A DNA stretch of 64,000 nt from Glaciimonas sp. (GCA_012927585.1 JABBOY010000006.1:124001-188000); one strand, 5' to 3'. Positions 19,085 to 29,060 are shown, numbered from the stretch's first letter. Notes: generated by a model not told the origin, from the letters alone. Translations and numbers: made by a program.

Positions 19085-20158
19085 ATGAGTCAAGATAAAC
19101 TCCAGCCATTGCGTGTCCAAATCGATGCAATCGATCAGCAAATCCTGGAATTGCTGAATCAGCGAGCTCGCCTGGCACAGCAAGTCGGCCATCTGAAAGC
19201 TGAAACCAATGCGCCGGTATTTCGCCCCGAACGCGAGGCGCAAGTTCTGCGCCGAGTCGCCGAACGCAATCCCGGCCCCTTGTTTGGCCCCGACGTACAA
19301 ACCATCTTCCGTGAAATCATGTCGTCTTGCCGGGCGCTGGAGAACCGGGTCACAGTCGCTTTTCTCGGTCCGGTCGGGACCTTTACCGAACAAGCGGTAT
19401 ACCAGCAGTTTGGTCGCGCGGTCGAAGGCATGCCGTGCCCATCGATCGATGAAGTATTTCGCGCGGTGGAAGCCGGTACCGCCGATTTCGGCGTGGTACC
19501 GGTGGAAAATTCATCCGAGGGCGCGATCAACCGAACCCTCGATTTGCTGCTGCAAACTACGCTTTTGATCAGCGGCGAGGTGTCGATTCCGGTGCATCAC
19601 AGCCTGATGTCCTTAAATGGGACGATGGACGGCGTGTTGCGGATTTGCGCCCATTCGCAGGCGCTGGCGCAGTGCCAAGCCTGGTTGAACCAGAATTATC
19701 CGAACATCGAGCGCCACGCAGTCGCTTCCAACGGCGAAGCGGCACGGTTGGCGTCAGAACAACCCAGCACGGCCGCCATCGCCAGCGAGATTGCTGGACA
19801 ACAATATGGTTTGCAAGTCATCAACGCGCATATCCAGGACGATCCGCATAATCGCACCCGGTTTGCGGTGATCGGCCGCCTGCAGACCAGCCCCAGCGGA
19901 TGCGATCAGACTTCGCTGGTCTTGTCGGTGCCGAACAAGGCAGGCGCTGTCTATAATCTGCTGGCGCCGCTGGCCAAACACGGCGTATCGATGACGCGCT
20001 TTGAATCGCGCCCGGCCCGCATGGGTACCTGGGAATATTATTTCTACGTCGATATCGAGGGCCATCTGCAAGACGACAAGGTGGCCCGCGCCTTGGCCGA
20101 ACTCAAACAGAACGCCGCTTTTTTCAAGGTGCTCGGCTCCTATCCTTTTTGTGCTTAA
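19085..20158 (+). CDS. pheA: Chorismate mutase / prephenate dehydratase (P-protein)
   Basis: Bifunctional enzyme of phenylalanine synthesis. Three domains in order: an AroQ chorismate mutase (about 1-85, LRVQIDAIDQQILELLNQRA), a prephenate dehydratase (about 90-265, FLGPVGTFTEQAVYQQFG and VPVENSSEGAINRTLDLL) and an ACT regulatory domain (about 275-357) with the ESRP motif for phenylalanine feedback. I prefer the ATG at 19085 (357 aa); the ATG at 19052 would add 11 unconserved residues. Feedback inhibition by phenylalanine is inferred from the intact ACT motif. Confidence 0.95.
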   Translation: MSQDKLQPLRVQIDAIDQQILELLNQRARLAQQVGHLKAETNAPVFRPEREAQVLRRVAERNPGPLFGPDVQTIFREIMSSCRALENRVTVAFLGPVGTFTEQAVYQQFGRAVEGMPCPSIDEVFRAVEAGTADFGVVPVENSSEGAINRTLDLLLQTTLLISGEVSIPVHHSLMSLNGTMDGVLRICAHSQALAQCQAWLNQNYPNIERHAVASNGEAARLASEQPSTAAIASEIAGQQYGLQVINAHIQDDPHNRTRFAVIGRLQTSPSGCDQTSLVLSVPNKAGAVYNLLAPLAKHGVSMTRFESRPARMGTWEYYFYVDIEGHLQDDKVARALAELKQNAAFFKVLGSYPFCA

Positions 20159-20182
20159 TTTCATTTAACTCTGGAGTCGAAG

Positions 20183-21313
20183 ATGTCCATACAGTACGGT
20201 CCTGATTATGTGCGTGCGATTGCTCCTTACCAGAGCGGCAAGCCGATTGCCGAAGTCGCGCGCGAATTCGGTCTGGACCAGGCCACGATTGTCAAGCTTG
20301 CTTCCAATGAAAATCCGCGTGGCATGCCGGAGTCTGCCCGCCAGGCAATGCTCGATGCGGTAGCCGGTATCGGCCGCTATCCTGATGCCAACGGGTTTGA
20401 ACTGAAAGCGGCGATCACCGCAAAATACCGCGTACCGCAAGAGTGGATTACGCTCGGCAACGGCAGTAACGACATTCTGGAACTGGCAGCGCACGCCTTC
20501 GTGCAACCGGGCCAGGCAATAATGTATGCGCAGTATGCGTTTCTGGTCTACGCGCTGGCGACCCAAGCGGTAGGCGCGCGCGCCATCATGGTACCGGCTC
20601 AGGATTATGGCCACGATCTTACTGCAATGGCACGCGCGATTACGCCCGACACCAAGCTGATCTATATCGCCAACCCGAATAATCCGACCGGTACCTTCCT
20701 GCCTGCCGCAGCCATCGAAGCGTTTCTGAAAGATGTGCCGCCGGAAATTGTGGTGGTGCTGGACGAAGCCTATAACGAATACCTGGCGCCGGAGTTGCAA
20801 TACGAATCGACCGAGTGGGTCAGAACTTATCCGAATCTACTGGTGTCGCGCACACTCTCGAAGGCATATGGACTGGCCGGCTTGCGGGTCGGATTCGGGA
20901 TTGCGCAGCCGGCCGTTACCGATTTGTTGAATCGCATCCGGCAACCGTTCAATGTCAATTCGCTGGCGCAGGCGGCAGCTGTTGCGGCCCTGGGCGATAC
21001 GCAATTTCTACAAAAAAGCGCGGCCTTGAATGCCGCCGGTTATGTGCAGCTGACAGAGTTTTTCGATGCAATCGATTTGCAATATGTGCCATCCTTCGGC
21101 AACTTTGTGTTGGTCAAGGTCGGCATTGACGACCATGCCGGCGCCCGCATTAATCTGGCATTGCTGAAGCGGGGCGTGATCGTGCGCCCGGTCGCCAATT
21201 ACGGCTTGTCGCAATGGTTGCGCATCTCAATCGGCTTGCCGGAAGAAAACGCGATCTTTATCGATACGCTGCGCACAGTGCTGAAAATCAAAGAGGAAGT
21301 GAACGCGGCTTAA
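20183..21313 (+). CDS. hisC: Histidinol-phosphate / aromatic aminotransferase HisC
   Basis: Class I PLP aminotransferase, 376 aa. The PLP lysine is Lys227 in SKAYGLAGLRVGF, and the Asn-Asn-Pro-Thr-Gly motif (IANPNNPTGTFLP) is present. A clear SD (GGAG) precedes the ATG. In this position, between pheA and tyrA, HisC homologs of other proteobacteria also transaminate phenylpyruvate and 4-hydroxyphenylpyruvate, so the aromatic role is likely at least as important as the histidine role. The second assignment is inference from context. Confidence 0.9.
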   Translation: MSIQYGPDYVRAIAPYQSGKPIAEVAREFGLDQATIVKLASNENPRGMPESARQAMLDAVAGIGRYPDANGFELKAAITAKYRVPQEWITLGNGSNDILELAAHAFVQPGQAIMYAQYAFLVYALATQAVGARAIMVPAQDYGHDLTAMARAITPDTKLIYIANPNNPTGTFLPAAAIEAFLKDVPPEIVVVLDEAYNEYLAPELQYESTEWVRTYPNLLVSRTLSKAYGLAGLRVGFGIAQPAVTDLLNRIRQPFNVNSLAQAAAVAALGDTQFLQKSAALNAAGYVQLTEFFDAIDLQYVPSFGNFVLVKVGIDDHAGARINLALLKRGVIVRPVANYGLSQWLRISIGLPEENAIFIDTLRTVLKIKEEVNAA

Positions 21314-21365
21314 GCGCGCTTTGCTGTTTTTTGCTTAAAATGCAACGTGAACTTAGATTGAATTA

Positions 21366-21420
21366 AGTAGTGCAGGCCTCTGTGCCTGCACCGGGCCGCA
21401 GGCCCGGAGGACTCACTGCT
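21366..21420. repeat. GC-rich REP-like palindrome, copy 1 (degraded)
   Basis: AGTAGTGCAGGCCTCTGTGC on the left; the right arm has decayed (GCAGGCCCGGAGGACTCACT). Same family as the copies at 49897, 50672 and 61772. It lies 52 nt after hisC. Confidence 0.8.
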
Positions 21421-21447
21421 GCAAAACAGTAGAATTTTCATAATATC

Positions 21448-21520
21448 GAGTACTGTTTAGTGTATTTTTAAATACGTAATAAATATATGCGGAAAGTATA
21501 GTTTTTTTAGCCATACTCCC
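21448..21520 (-). repeat. AT-rich intergenic repeat, copy B
   Basis: On the minus strand it starts GGGAGTATGGCTAAAAAA. CCGCATATATTTATTACG begins 27 nt after the first G of GGAGTAT, and the element ends with ACAGTACTC, an imperfect inverted match to its own start. Located between hisC and tyrA. Confidence 0.78.
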
Positions 21521-21612
21521 GCTTTTTATAATTTTAAAGATGCGGAAAAAAGCGGCCGGGGCTAATGCAGTTGCGCCTGCATTGGCATAACTCCACCATT
21601 AGAGTCATTCCC

Positions 21613-22524
21613 TTGTTCAAAAAAATCGTTATTTTCGGTGTCGGCTTAATCGGTGGCTCCTTTGCACTGGCGTTCAAAAAGGCGGCTACGGCGACGCAGA
21701 TTGTCGGCGTCGGCCGTACTGCTGCGCCGCTGGCGCGCGCGATTGAACTCGGCATCATCGATAGCGCCGGCAGCTCTGATTCCGACGGGTTGGCAATCTG
21801 CCTGAGGGATGCCGATCTGGTATTGATTGCAGCGCCGGTAGCGCAGACCGAGGCGATTCTGGACTCTATCGCACCGCATTTGCAAGTGGGAACCATCGTC
21901 ACCGACGCCGGCAGCACCAAGACCGATGTGGTAGCCGCAGCCCGGCGCGCGCTGGGTGCCAAGATTGCGCAGTTCGTGCCGGGCCATCCGATTGCCGGTC
22001 GCGAGCTGAACGGGCCGGAAGCGGCATTGGCCGATTTGTATGTCGGCAAGAAAGTGGTGCTGACGCCGTTGCCAGAAAATGCAATGGACGACGTGGCTCG
22101 GGTGGCTGCTGCCTGGCAGCAATGCGGCGCCATCATCCACCGACTTACGCCGGAGCAGCACGACCGCGTGTTTGCCTCGGTCAGCCACTTGCCGCATCTG
22201 CTGGCGTATGCGCTGGTCGATGATATTGCGCGCAAGCCGCATGCCGACCTGTTGTTCCAGTATGCGGCTAGCGGCTTTCGGGATTTCACCCGGATTGCCG
22301 GTTCTTCGCCGGAAATGTGGCGCGATATTGCATTGGCCAATCAAACCGCGCTGCTGAACGAACTGGATGCGTATATGCTGCAGTTGGCACACTTGCGCAG
22401 CGCCTTGGCAAGCGGCGACGGTGGCGCGCTGGAAGCGATCTTTGCCAATGCACAGCAAGCCCGGCAACGTTGGGAAATATCGATTGAAGCGGCAGAAAAA
22501 CAATATCAGGAAGGCGGCGATTAA
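21613..22524 (+). CDS. tyrA: Prephenate dehydrogenase
   Basis: NAD(P)-dependent oxidative decarboxylation of prephenate to 4-hydroxyphenylpyruvate for tyrosine synthesis. The Rossmann motif IVIFGVGLIGGSFALAF stands at the N-terminus; VTDAGSTKTDVVAAARRAL and FVPGHPIAGRELNGPEAALA follow. I chose the TTG at 21613 because it places the Rossmann motif right after FKK, as in homologs, giving 303 aa. An ATG at 21565 would add 16 residues of unlikely sequence. The gap from hisC holds two repeat elements, so the supraoperon may have an internal promoter here. Confidence 0.92.
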   Translation: MFKKIVIFGVGLIGGSFALAFKKAATATQIVGVGRTAAPLARAIELGIIDSAGSSDSDGLAICLRDADLVLIAAPVAQTEAILDSIAPHLQVGTIVTDAGSTKTDVVAAARRALGAKIAQFVPGHPIAGRELNGPEAALADLYVGKKVVLTPLPENAMDDVARVAAAWQQCGAIIHRLTPEQHDRVFASVSHLPHLLAYALVDDIARKPHADLLFQYAASGFRDFTRIAGSSPEMWRDIALANQTALLNELDAYMLQLAHLRSALASGDGGALEAIFANAQQARQRWEISIEAAEKQYQEGGD

Positions 22525-22548
22525 TTGCCCACACCATTGAGTCACACC

Positions 22549-23910
22549 ATGAAACCGACCAGCATCCAAACCCAGGCCCAGCATCCGAAACATTATCCCG
22601 ATCATCTTGATCTGGCGCCCGTGATGCGTGCGCAGGGCACGGTGCGCCTGCCCGGCTCAAAAAGTATTTCGAACCGCACCCTGCTGCTGGCCGCGCTGGC
22701 CGGCGGCACCAGCCGAATATTGGATTTGCTGGCGTCGGACGATACTTTCGTGATGCTGAACGCACTGCGACTGCTGGGCGTGCGTTGGGAGCAGCAAGAC
22801 ACGACGCAGAATTACACTGTGTTTGGCGTCGACGGCAAGCCTCCGGTGCATCAGGCCGATTTGTTCATGGGCAATGCCGGCACCGCGATTCGCCCGCTGA
22901 CCGCGGCGCTGGCCGTGATCGGCGGCGACTACACGCTGCACGGTGTAGCGCGCATGCATGAGCGTCCGATCGGCGATCTGGTCGATGCGCTGAACGCGAT
23001 CGGGGCCCGGATCGCATACACCGGCGTTGCAGGCTTCCCGCCGTTGCACATCCAGCGCGGCCACATCGATGCCCAGCACATGCGCGTGCGCGGCAACGTT
23101 TCGAGCCAGTTCCTGACCGCATTGCTGATGGCGTCGCCGTTTATTGCGCGTGAGCATGCGCTCACTATCGACGTCGTCGGCGAACTGATTTCCAGGCCGT
23201 ATATCGAGATCACTTTGAACCTGATGCGGCGCTTTGGCGTGCTGGTTGAGCGCGACGGCTGGCAATCGTTTGTGATCGCGGCCGGGCAACATTACCAAAG
23301 TCCCGGCATCATTCAGGTCGAAGGCGATGCCTCGTCGGCTTCGTATTTTTTGGCGGCGGGCGCGATTGCCGGCGGCCCGGTGCGGGTCGACGGCGTCGGC
23401 AGCGCCAGCATCCAGGGCGATGTGCGCTTGGTCGAAGCGCTGCAGCAAATGGGCGCGACTATCACGATGGGCGAAAACTGGATCGAAGCGCAATCGAATG
23501 GCGTCTTGAAGGCAATCGACGCTGATTTCAACCACATACCGGACGCCGCGATGACCATTGCAGTTGCTGCACTGTATGCCGACGGTCCCAGCATGCTGCG
23601 CAATATCGCTAGCTGGCGGGTCAAGGAAACCGATCGCATTAGCGCGATGGCGACTGAGTTGCGCAAAGTCGGCGCGCTGGTGGAGGAGGGCGCGGATTAT
23701 TTGCGGGTGACGCCGCCGGCGCAGATTTGCGCCGCGACTATTGATACCTACGACGACCATCGGATGGCGATGTGCTTTTCGCTGGCGACGCTGGGCGGCG
23801 CTGGCCGCAATGGTGCGGCGATACGCATCAACAATCCCCAATGTGTGGCTAAAACTTTTCCCGATTACTTTGAAGTATTCGCCAGCATCGCCCGTAACGA
23901 ATTGTTTTGA
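22549..23910 (+). CDS. aroA: 3-phosphoshikimate 1-carboxyvinyltransferase (EPSP synthase)
   Basis: Sixth enzyme of the shikimate pathway. [20 protein letters not shown] and [16 protein letters not shown] are the diagnostic motifs, and the second has the Gly-Ala class I pattern with a glyphosate-sensitive look (GNAGTA..P). The ATG at 22549 gives 453 aa, about 20 longer at the N-terminus than usual; no later start leaves the conserved HLDLAPV segment intact. It follows tyrA by 24 nt. Confidence 0.95.
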   Translation: MKPTSIQTQAQHPKHYPDHLDLAPVMRAQGTVRLPGSKSISNRTLLLAALAGGTSRILDLLASDDTFVMLNALRLLGVRWEQQDTTQNYTVFGVDGKPPVHQADLFMGNAGTAIRPLTAALAVIGGDYTLHGVARMHERPIGDLVDALNAIGARIAYTGVAGFPPLHIQRGHIDAQHMRVRGNVSSQFLTALLMASPFIAREHALTIDVVGELISRPYIEITLNLMRRFGVLVERDGWQSFVIAAGQHYQSPGIIQVEGDASSASYFLAAGAIAGGPVRVDGVGSASIQGDVRLVEALQQMGATITMGENWIEAQSNGVLKAIDADFNHIPDAAMTIAVAALYADGPSMLRNIASWRVKETDRISAMATELRKVGALVEEGADYLRVTPPAQICAATIDTYDDHRMAMCFSLATLGGAGRNGAAIRINNPQCVAKTFPDYFEVFASIARNELF

Positions 23911-23931
23911 TGCGGCGGATGTTCGAATGAT

Positions 23932-24006
23932 CTATATATAAAAGCCAGTATAAATAATAGCGAACTATTTATATGCGGTAATGCCAGTATTTTTGCATAT
24001 ACTCCA
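23932..24006 (-). repeat. AT-rich intergenic repeat, copy C
   Basis: On the minus strand GGAGTATATGCAAAAATA is followed by CCGCATATAAATAG at the 27-nt spacing. The 3' half contains ATAAATAG-TTCG-CTATTATTTAT, a hairpin with a TTCG tetraloop. It occupies the aroA-cmk gap and ends 18 nt before the cmk start. Confidence 0.72.
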
Positions 24007-24024
24007 ATATTGTCAGGAATTGTA

Positions 24025-24693
24025 ATGGATCGGATCTGTGTTCCCGTGATTGCCATTGACGGCCCCACTGCCTCGGGGAAAGGTACCGTAGCGCAGCGCG
24101 TTGCGCAGCAGCTTGGATGGCATTATCTGGATTCCGGCGCGTTGTACCGACTTGCCGCGCTGTCTGCGCTACGCAGCAATACGCCGCTGTCGGATCAGAA
24201 GCGCATAGCCGCGCTGGCAGCGGCGCTGCCATGCAATTTCAACGGCGCTGCCGTGCAACTGTCCGATGTCGACGTCACTGAGGCGATCCGAGCCGAAGAA
24301 ATCGGCAATGCGGCGTCAAAAATTGCCGCCCTACCTGCAGTGCGGCAGGCGCTGATCGGCCTGCAACTGGGCTTTCGGCAGGCTCCCGGGCTGGTGGCCG
24401 ATGGGCGCGACATGGGTACCGTCATTTTTCCGAACGCATCATTAAAGATATTCCTGACCGCCAGCGTTGAGGTGCGTGCGCAAAGACGGTATAAGCAATT
24501 GATTGACAAGGGATTTTCTGCTAGTATTACCGACCTCTTGCGGGATTTGAATGAGCGTGACGCGCGTGATGCGCAGCGTACTACCGCCCCGTTAAAGTCC
24601 GCCGAGGATGCCTGTTTGCTCGATACTTCCGATCTGAGCGTAGATCAGGCGGTGTCGCAAGTGCTGCGCTGGTATGCGCAGATATCGGATTGA
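24025..24693 (+). CDS. cmk: Cytidylate kinase
   Basis: Phosphorylates CMP and dCMP. The P-loop is [20 protein letters not shown] near the N-terminus; [13 protein letters not shown] and [15 protein letters not shown] are also typical. I chose the ATG at 24025 because it has an AGGA seven bases upstream; the TTG at 24010 lies inside the tail of the repeat. It is 222 aa, full length. cmk-rpsA linkage is conserved in most proteobacteria. Confidence 0.95.
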   Translation: MDRICVPVIAIDGPTASGKGTVAQRVAQQLGWHYLDSGALYRLAALSALRSNTPLSDQKRIAALAAALPCNFNGAAVQLSDVDVTEAIRAEEIGNAASKIAALPAVRQALIGLQLGFRQAPGLVADGRDMGTVIFPNASLKIFLTASVEVRAQRRYKQLIDKGFSASITDLLRDLNERDARDAQRTTAPLKSAEDACLLDTSDLSVDQAVSQVLRWYAQISD

Positions 24694-24841
24694 TGTGCAT
24701 TTGATGTATATTTTTTCTGTAATTTTGTAGTGCCGTTGCTGCCGTACAGGCCCGTAACACATGGTCCGGTGCGGCGTTGATAAACCTAACCCAGTTTAAG
24801 TCGCCTGTCGCGTCCCCTGCTGGATAACCTGTAAAAAACCT

Positions 24842-26557
24842 ATGACTACTGCTACAACCTCCACCGAATCCACCGGAATGGAAAGTTTCGCCGCCCTGTT
24901 CGAAGAATCGTTGTCCCGTCAGGACATGCGTTCCGGCGAAGTGATTTCTGCTGAAGTCGTGCGCCTTGACCATAATTTCGTCATCGTCAACGCCGGCCTG
25001 AAATCCGAAGCCTTTATCCCTGTTGAAGAATTCAAAAACGATCAAGGCGAACTCGAAGTCAAGATTGGCGACTTCGTTTCAGTTGCGATCGAATCGCTCG
25101 AAAACGGCTTTGGCGACACCATCCTGTCGCGCGACAAGGCAAAACGTCTGGCCTCGTGGCTGGCGCTTGAAAAAGCAATGGAATCCGGCGAAATCGTCAT
25201 CGGTACAGTCAATGGCAAGGTTAAGGGCGGCCTGACCGTTCTGACCAACGGTATCCGTGCCTTCCTGCCTGGTTCGCTGGTGGATACCCGTCCAGTCAAG
25301 GACACTACCCCGTTTGAAGGCAAAACGCTCGAATTCAAGGTTATCAAGCTTGATCGCAAGCGCAACAACGTGGTGCTGTCACGCCGCGCGGTAATCGAAG
25401 CGTCGATGGGCGAAGAGCGCCAGAAACTGATGGAAACCCTGCAAGAAGGCTCCATCGTCAACGGCGTGGTCAAGAACATCACCGACTATGGCGCATTCGT
25501 GGATCTGGGCGGCATCGATGGCTTGCTGCACATCACAGACTTGGCATGGCGTCGTGTGCGTCATCCATCGGAAGTACTGACTGTCGGTCAGGAAATTACT
25601 GCCAAAATTCTGAAATACGACAAAGAGAAGAACCGTGTCTCACTGGGCGTCAAGCAATTGGGCGACGATCCATGGACTGGCCTGTCACGTCGCTACCCGC
25701 AAAGTACCCGTCTGTTCGGTAAAGTTACCAATCTGACCGACTACGGTGCATTCGTTGAAGTCGAGCAAGGCATCGAAGGTTTGGTGCATGTATCCGAAAT
25801 GGATTGGACCAACAAGAACGTGGCGCCAAACAAAGTCGTCCAATTGGGCGATGAAGTTGAAGTCATGGTGCTGGAAATCGACGAAGAGCGTCGCCGCATT
25901 AGCCTCGGCATGAAGCAATGCAAGTCCAATCCTTGGGATGATTTCGCAATCACCCACAAGAAGGGCGATAAAGTCCGTGGCGCTATCAAATCGATCACCG
26001 ACTTCGGCGTATTCATCGGCTTGGCCGGCAACATCGACGGTCTGGTGCATTTGTCCGACTTGTCCTGGACTGAAACCGGCGAAGAAGCAGTCCGCCGTTT
26101 CAAGAAAGGCGACGAACTGGAAGCTATCGTGTTGGCGATCGACGTTGAGCGCGAGCGCGTTTCCCTGGGCGTTAAACAACTCGAAGGCGATCCATTCAAC
26201 AACTTCGCTGCCATGAACGACAAGGGCGCCCTGGTAACAGGTACCGTCAAATCGGTCGAGCCTAAAGGCGCAGTGATTCAGTTGTCCGAAGAAGTCGAAG
26301 GCTATCTGCGTGCTTCCGAAATCTCGCGTGATCGCGTCGAAGATGCCGGTACCCACTTGAAAGTTGGCGACACTGTTGAAGCCATGGTATTGAATATCGA
26401 CCGCAAAGCGCGTGGCATTCAATTGTCGATCAAGGCAAAAGATAATGTCGAAACACAAGAAGCGATGCAAAAAATGACAGCAACCGACAATAATGCTGCA
26501 TCGGGCACCACTAGCCTGGGCGCGCTGTTGAAGGCCAAGTTCGATAACAAGAACTGA
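24842..26557 (+). CDS. rpsA: 30S ribosomal protein S1
   Basis: Six-repeat S1 protein of 571 aa. After an N-terminal ribosome-binding segment ([20 protein letters not shown]), six S1/OB domains follow, with recognisable [40 protein letters not shown] and [20 protein letters not shown] cores. It has strongly biased, highly expressed-type codon usage. The 148-nt leader upstream is long enough for the autogenous control known for E. coli rpsA, although I see no specific fold. Confidence 0.97.
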   Translation: MTTATTSTESTGMESFAALFEESLSRQDMRSGEVISAEVVRLDHNFVIVNAGLKSEAFIPVEEFKNDQGELEVKIGDFVSVAIESLENGFGDTILSRDKAKRLASWLALEKAMESGEIVIGTVNGKVKGGLTVLTNGIRAFLPGSLVDTRPVKDTTPFEGKTLEFKVIKLDRKRNNVVLSRRAVIEASMGEERQKLMETLQEGSIVNGVVKNITDYGAFVDLGGIDGLLHITDLAWRRVRHPSEVLTVGQEITAKILKYDKEKNRVSLGVKQLGDDPWTGLSRRYPQSTRLFGKVTNLTDYGAFVEVEQGIEGLVHVSEMDWTNKNVAPNKVVQLGDEVEVMVLEIDEERRRISLGMKQCKSNPWDDFAITHKKGDKVRGAIKSITDFGVFIGLAGNIDGLVHLSDLSWTETGEEAVRRFKKGDELEAIVLAIDVERERVSLGVKQLEGDPFNNFAAMNDKGALVTGTVKSVEPKGAVIQLSEEVEGYLRASEISRDRVEDAGTHLKVGDTVEAMVLNIDRKARGIQLSIKAKDNVETQEAMQKMTATDNNAASGTTSLGALLKAKFDNKN

Positions 26558-26571
26558 TTGTCAGTCGGTAA

Positions 26572-26877
26572 ATGACTAAGTCGGAGTTGATTGCCCGTTT
26601 GGCCGAGCGTTATTCGCAACTGGTCGCCAAGGATGCGGATTACGCGGTCAAAACCATTCTGGATGCAATGATCGATGCCTTGGCAACAGGGCAGCGGATT
26701 GAGATCCGGGGCTTTGGCAGCTTTGCGCTGAACAGTCGGCCGCCGCGCATCGGGCGCAATCCGAAGTCTGGCGACAAGGTGATGGTGCCCGAAAAACGGG
26801 TGCCGCACTTCAAGCCGGGCAAGCAATTGCGCGAACGCGTGGATGCGATGGTGGGACAGCCGATCAGGGAAGACTGA
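26572..26877 (+). CDS. ihfB: Integration host factor subunit beta
   Basis: DNA-bending HU/IHF family protein of 101 aa. The basic arm with the intercalating proline is visible in [20 protein letters not shown], and GFGSFALN precedes it. It lies 14 nt after rpsA, the conserved rpsA-ihfB pair, and is followed by a strong terminator. Confidence 0.97.
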   Translation: MTKSELIARLAERYSQLVAKDADYAVKTILDAMIDALATGQRIEIRGFGSFALNSRPPRIGRNPKSGDKVMVPEKRVPHFKPGKQLRERVDAMVGQPIRED

Positions 26878-26897
26878 GCTATTTACAGATAAATCGA

Positions 26898-26925
26898 AAC
26901 GGCATCTACGGATGCCGTTTTTTTT
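26898..26925 (+). terminator. Rho-independent terminator after ihfB
   Basis: Stem AACGGCATC/GATGCCGTT followed by a run of eight T; ends the gyrA-to-ihfB block. Confidence 0.92.
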
Positions 26926-27012
26926 CACGTACAATTTCGCATGGCATGGCATTGCTGGCTGCGCGATTCCCGTACAGCCAGCATGTATTGGAATGCATTG
27001 GAGAACCGCGCG

Positions 27013-27327
27013 ATGAAGCTCATTTCCCGAATAATTGCAGGTCTGCTGTTTATTGTTTTTTTTGGATTCGCCCTCAAGAATACGCAGGAAGTCGCATTAG
27101 AATTCTTTTTGGGTCATGAAATACGGGCGCCCTTGGTATTGATGTTATTGGTTTTTTTTGTCAGCGGCGTCATTTTCGGCGTACTGGCAATGATGTCCAC
27201 TGTATTGCGCCAGCGCCGCGATTTGAATCGGCAAAGAAAAATTATTGTCGGTATGGAAAAAGAGGGTGCAGCGCGCGAGCGGTTGCGCAGCCAGCCCCCG
27301 CAACCGGATGGTGTGCTCGACAGGTGA
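27013..27327 (+). CDS. lapA: Lipopolysaccharide assembly protein A (LapA domain)
   Basis: Small membrane protein of 104 aa with two hydrophobic helices (LISRIIAGLLFIVFFGFALK and LVLMLLVFFVSGVIFGVLAM) flanking the FFLGHEIRAP turn typical of LapA/DUF1049, then a basic coiled tail. The ATG at 27013 is chosen because GGAGA precedes it; the longer frame from 26941 overlaps the ihfB terminator. LapA works with LapB in LPS synthesis and control of LpxC turnover. Confidence 0.88.
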   Translation: MKLISRIIAGLLFIVFFGFALKNTQEVALEFFLGHEIRAPLVLMLLVFFVSGVIFGVLAMMSTVLRQRRDLNRQRKIIVGMEKEGAARERLRSQPPQPDGVLDR

Positions 27328-27454
27328 TTCCAGTTCCTCGCGCACTTCGCTCTTTGTCGGCTTCGCTTGTCGTATCCGCGTATTTGTCTGTGTTACGCCT
27401 TCGCGTTCACAATTGATGTGAAAACGTAATAAATCATGACAAGATTGAACCTAG

Positions 27455-28630
27455 ATGGAATTTGAAATTTGGTGGTTGCTCGGGATACCGATTTTTTTCG
27501 GATTGGGCTGGATCGCAGCGCGCGTTGATATCAAACAATTGCTGTCGGAATCGCGCAGTTTGCCCAGTGGCTATTTCAAGGGTTTGAATTTTCTACTCAA
27601 TGAGCAACCGGACAAGGCGATCGATGCATTCATTGAAATCGTCAAGCTCGATCCAGAAACTGTTGAGCTGCATTTTGCGCTTGGCAACCTGTTTCGTCGC
27701 CGCGGTGAAACGGAAAGAGCGATTCGGGTGCACCAAAATTTGCTGGCGCGTCCGGATCTGTTGCAGGAGCATCGCTTGCAGGCATTGTTTGAACTGGGCC
27801 AGGATCACCTTAAAGCGGGTTTACTGGATCGGGCCGAAGAAACCTTCAATCAACTGCTGACAACCGCCTACGGCGCGCAAGCGCAGCGCGCCTTGCTGGA
27901 AATTTTTCAGCGCGAGAAGGAATGGCCGCGAGCGATTCAAGCGGCGCAGGGATTGCAGCAGTCCGGCGCCGGCGGACTGCAAAAGGAAATCGCCCAGTTC
28001 TATTGTGAAATGGCGCAGGATGAGTTGGTGCATACGCACCCAGATGCGGCGCTGGCCTTGCTGGAAAAAGCCTTGGCCTCTGATCGTAAAAGCGTGCGCG
28101 CTACTTTGTTGATCGGCGATGTGGCGCAGGCTAAGGGCGACCTCGAAGGCGCATTGCTGGCCTGGCGCCGGGTCGAGCAGCAGAGCGTGCCGCATGTGGC
28201 ACTGGCGGCGCAGCGCCTGATGGATGGTTATCGCAGTGTCGGGCGAGCCGAGGAAGGCATAAACTTATTGAAATTCTATCTCGCCGAAACACCGTCTATC
28301 GATTTGCTGGAAGTGGTTTTCAAGACGGTATTCGAACTTCATGGGGTGGACGCCGCCAAGCAACTGGCCAGCGATGAATTGCGTCGCACACCCACTTTGC
28401 TGGGTCTGGACAAGTTGCTCGATGCCCGCTTAATGGATGCCCGGCCGGAGATCCAGCCCGAACTATCCATGGTCAAGCACCTGGTTCACAGCTATGCGCA
28501 AAAATTGGCGCGTTATCAATGCAGTCATTGCGGTTTCAAAGCGCGCCAATTCTATTGGCAGTGCCCCGGCTGCAATCTTTGGGAAACGTATCCGCCGCGC
28601 CGCACCGAAGAACTCAACGTGATGAATTAA
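27455..28630 (+). CDS. lapB: Lipopolysaccharide assembly protein B (LapB/YciM)
   Basis: 391 aa: an N-terminal membrane anchor (FEIWWLLGIPIFFGLGWIAA), TPR repeats across roughly 65-330 (e.g. FALGNLFRRRGETERAIRVH), and a C-terminal rubredoxin-like zinc knuckle (CSHCGF ... CPGCNLWETYPP). In E. coli LapB recruits FtsH to degrade LpxC. lpxC is also in this window at 50.8 kb. The lapA-lapB order downstream of ihfB is conserved in proteobacteria. Confidence 0.92.
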   Translation: MEFEIWWLLGIPIFFGLGWIAARVDIKQLLSESRSLPSGYFKGLNFLLNEQPDKAIDAFIEIVKLDPETVELHFALGNLFRRRGETERAIRVHQNLLARPDLLQEHRLQALFELGQDHLKAGLLDRAEETFNQLLTTAYGAQAQRALLEIFQREKEWPRAIQAAQGLQQSGAGGLQKEIAQFYCEMAQDELVHTHPDAALALLEKALASDRKSVRATLLIGDVAQAKGDLEGALLAWRRVEQQSVPHVALAAQRLMDGYRSVGRAEEGINLLKFYLAETPSIDLLEVVFKTVFELHGVDAAKQLASDELRRTPTLLGLDKLLDARLMDARPEIQPELSMVKHLVHSYAQKLARYQCSHCGFKARQFYWQCPGCNLWETYPPRRTEELNVMN

Positions 28631-28702
28631 GCTGCTGCGTAACTGACTGGCGCTGATGTTTATTATGGAAGAATTTCTCAGGCCGTCATAGTTTATTATT
28701 GC

Positions 28703-28780
28703 AGAGTATATTGAAACATGCCCTAGTTTACGCATTATTTAATTGGCTTCGATGTAATACATATAGCAGTATATTTTTTT
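28703..28780 (+). repeat. AT-rich intergenic repeat, copy D
   Basis: AGAGTATATTGAAACATG, with ACGCATTATTTAATTG 27 nt from the start and AATACATATAGCAGTATAT at the end. Lies 72 nt after lapB. Confidence 0.7.
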
Positions 28781-28796
28781 GAAAATCAAAAAAATG

Positions 28797-28837
28797 GCGA
28801 CGGTGAAAAATAGGTTCGACAAAAAACCTGCCGTCGC
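28797..28837 (+). other. Strong hairpin between lapB and the ugd remnant
   Basis: GCGACGG pairs with CCGTCGC, and AGGTT with AACCT inside it. There is no real T run, so termination is possible but not certain. Confidence 0.5.
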
Positions 28838-28888
28838 ATTTCTGGCTGACACCATCAATCATGCTATTGAATCCTATTAATTAAGTTT

Positions 28889-29060
28889 ATGAAAATACCC
28901 ATTATTGCCACCAGTTATGTCGGCATGGTCGCCGGTGCCGGTCCGGCCGGGCTCGGTAGTAATTTTTTTGCCGGATATCGTGGCCGACAAGGCTGCCATC
29001 CTGAACAGCTACAGGGTTTCTATCCACGAACCGGCACCGGCGCAAATTGTCACGAGGTTT
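28889..29060 (+). pseudogene. UDP-glucose 6-dehydrogenase remnant
   Basis: The ATG at 28889 opens with MKIPIIATSYVGMVAGAGPA, a decayed version of the UDP-glucose dehydrogenase N-terminus (MKI-IIG-GYVGLV-GA-LA). After a run of seven T the frame is lost. Removing one T restores SNFLPDIVADKAAILNSYRV and then SIHEPA, matching the VDVD-AKI-LN-GEVPIHEPG stretch that follows in the family. The remaining ~400 residues are absent. A ugd-like gene therefore once stood here and was reduced to about 55 codons. Confidence 0.75.

Noticed and set aside
22657-23841. Minus-strand open frame of 394 codons opposite aroA
   Set aside because: Arg/His/Gln-rich translation without motifs; aroA on the other strand is certain.
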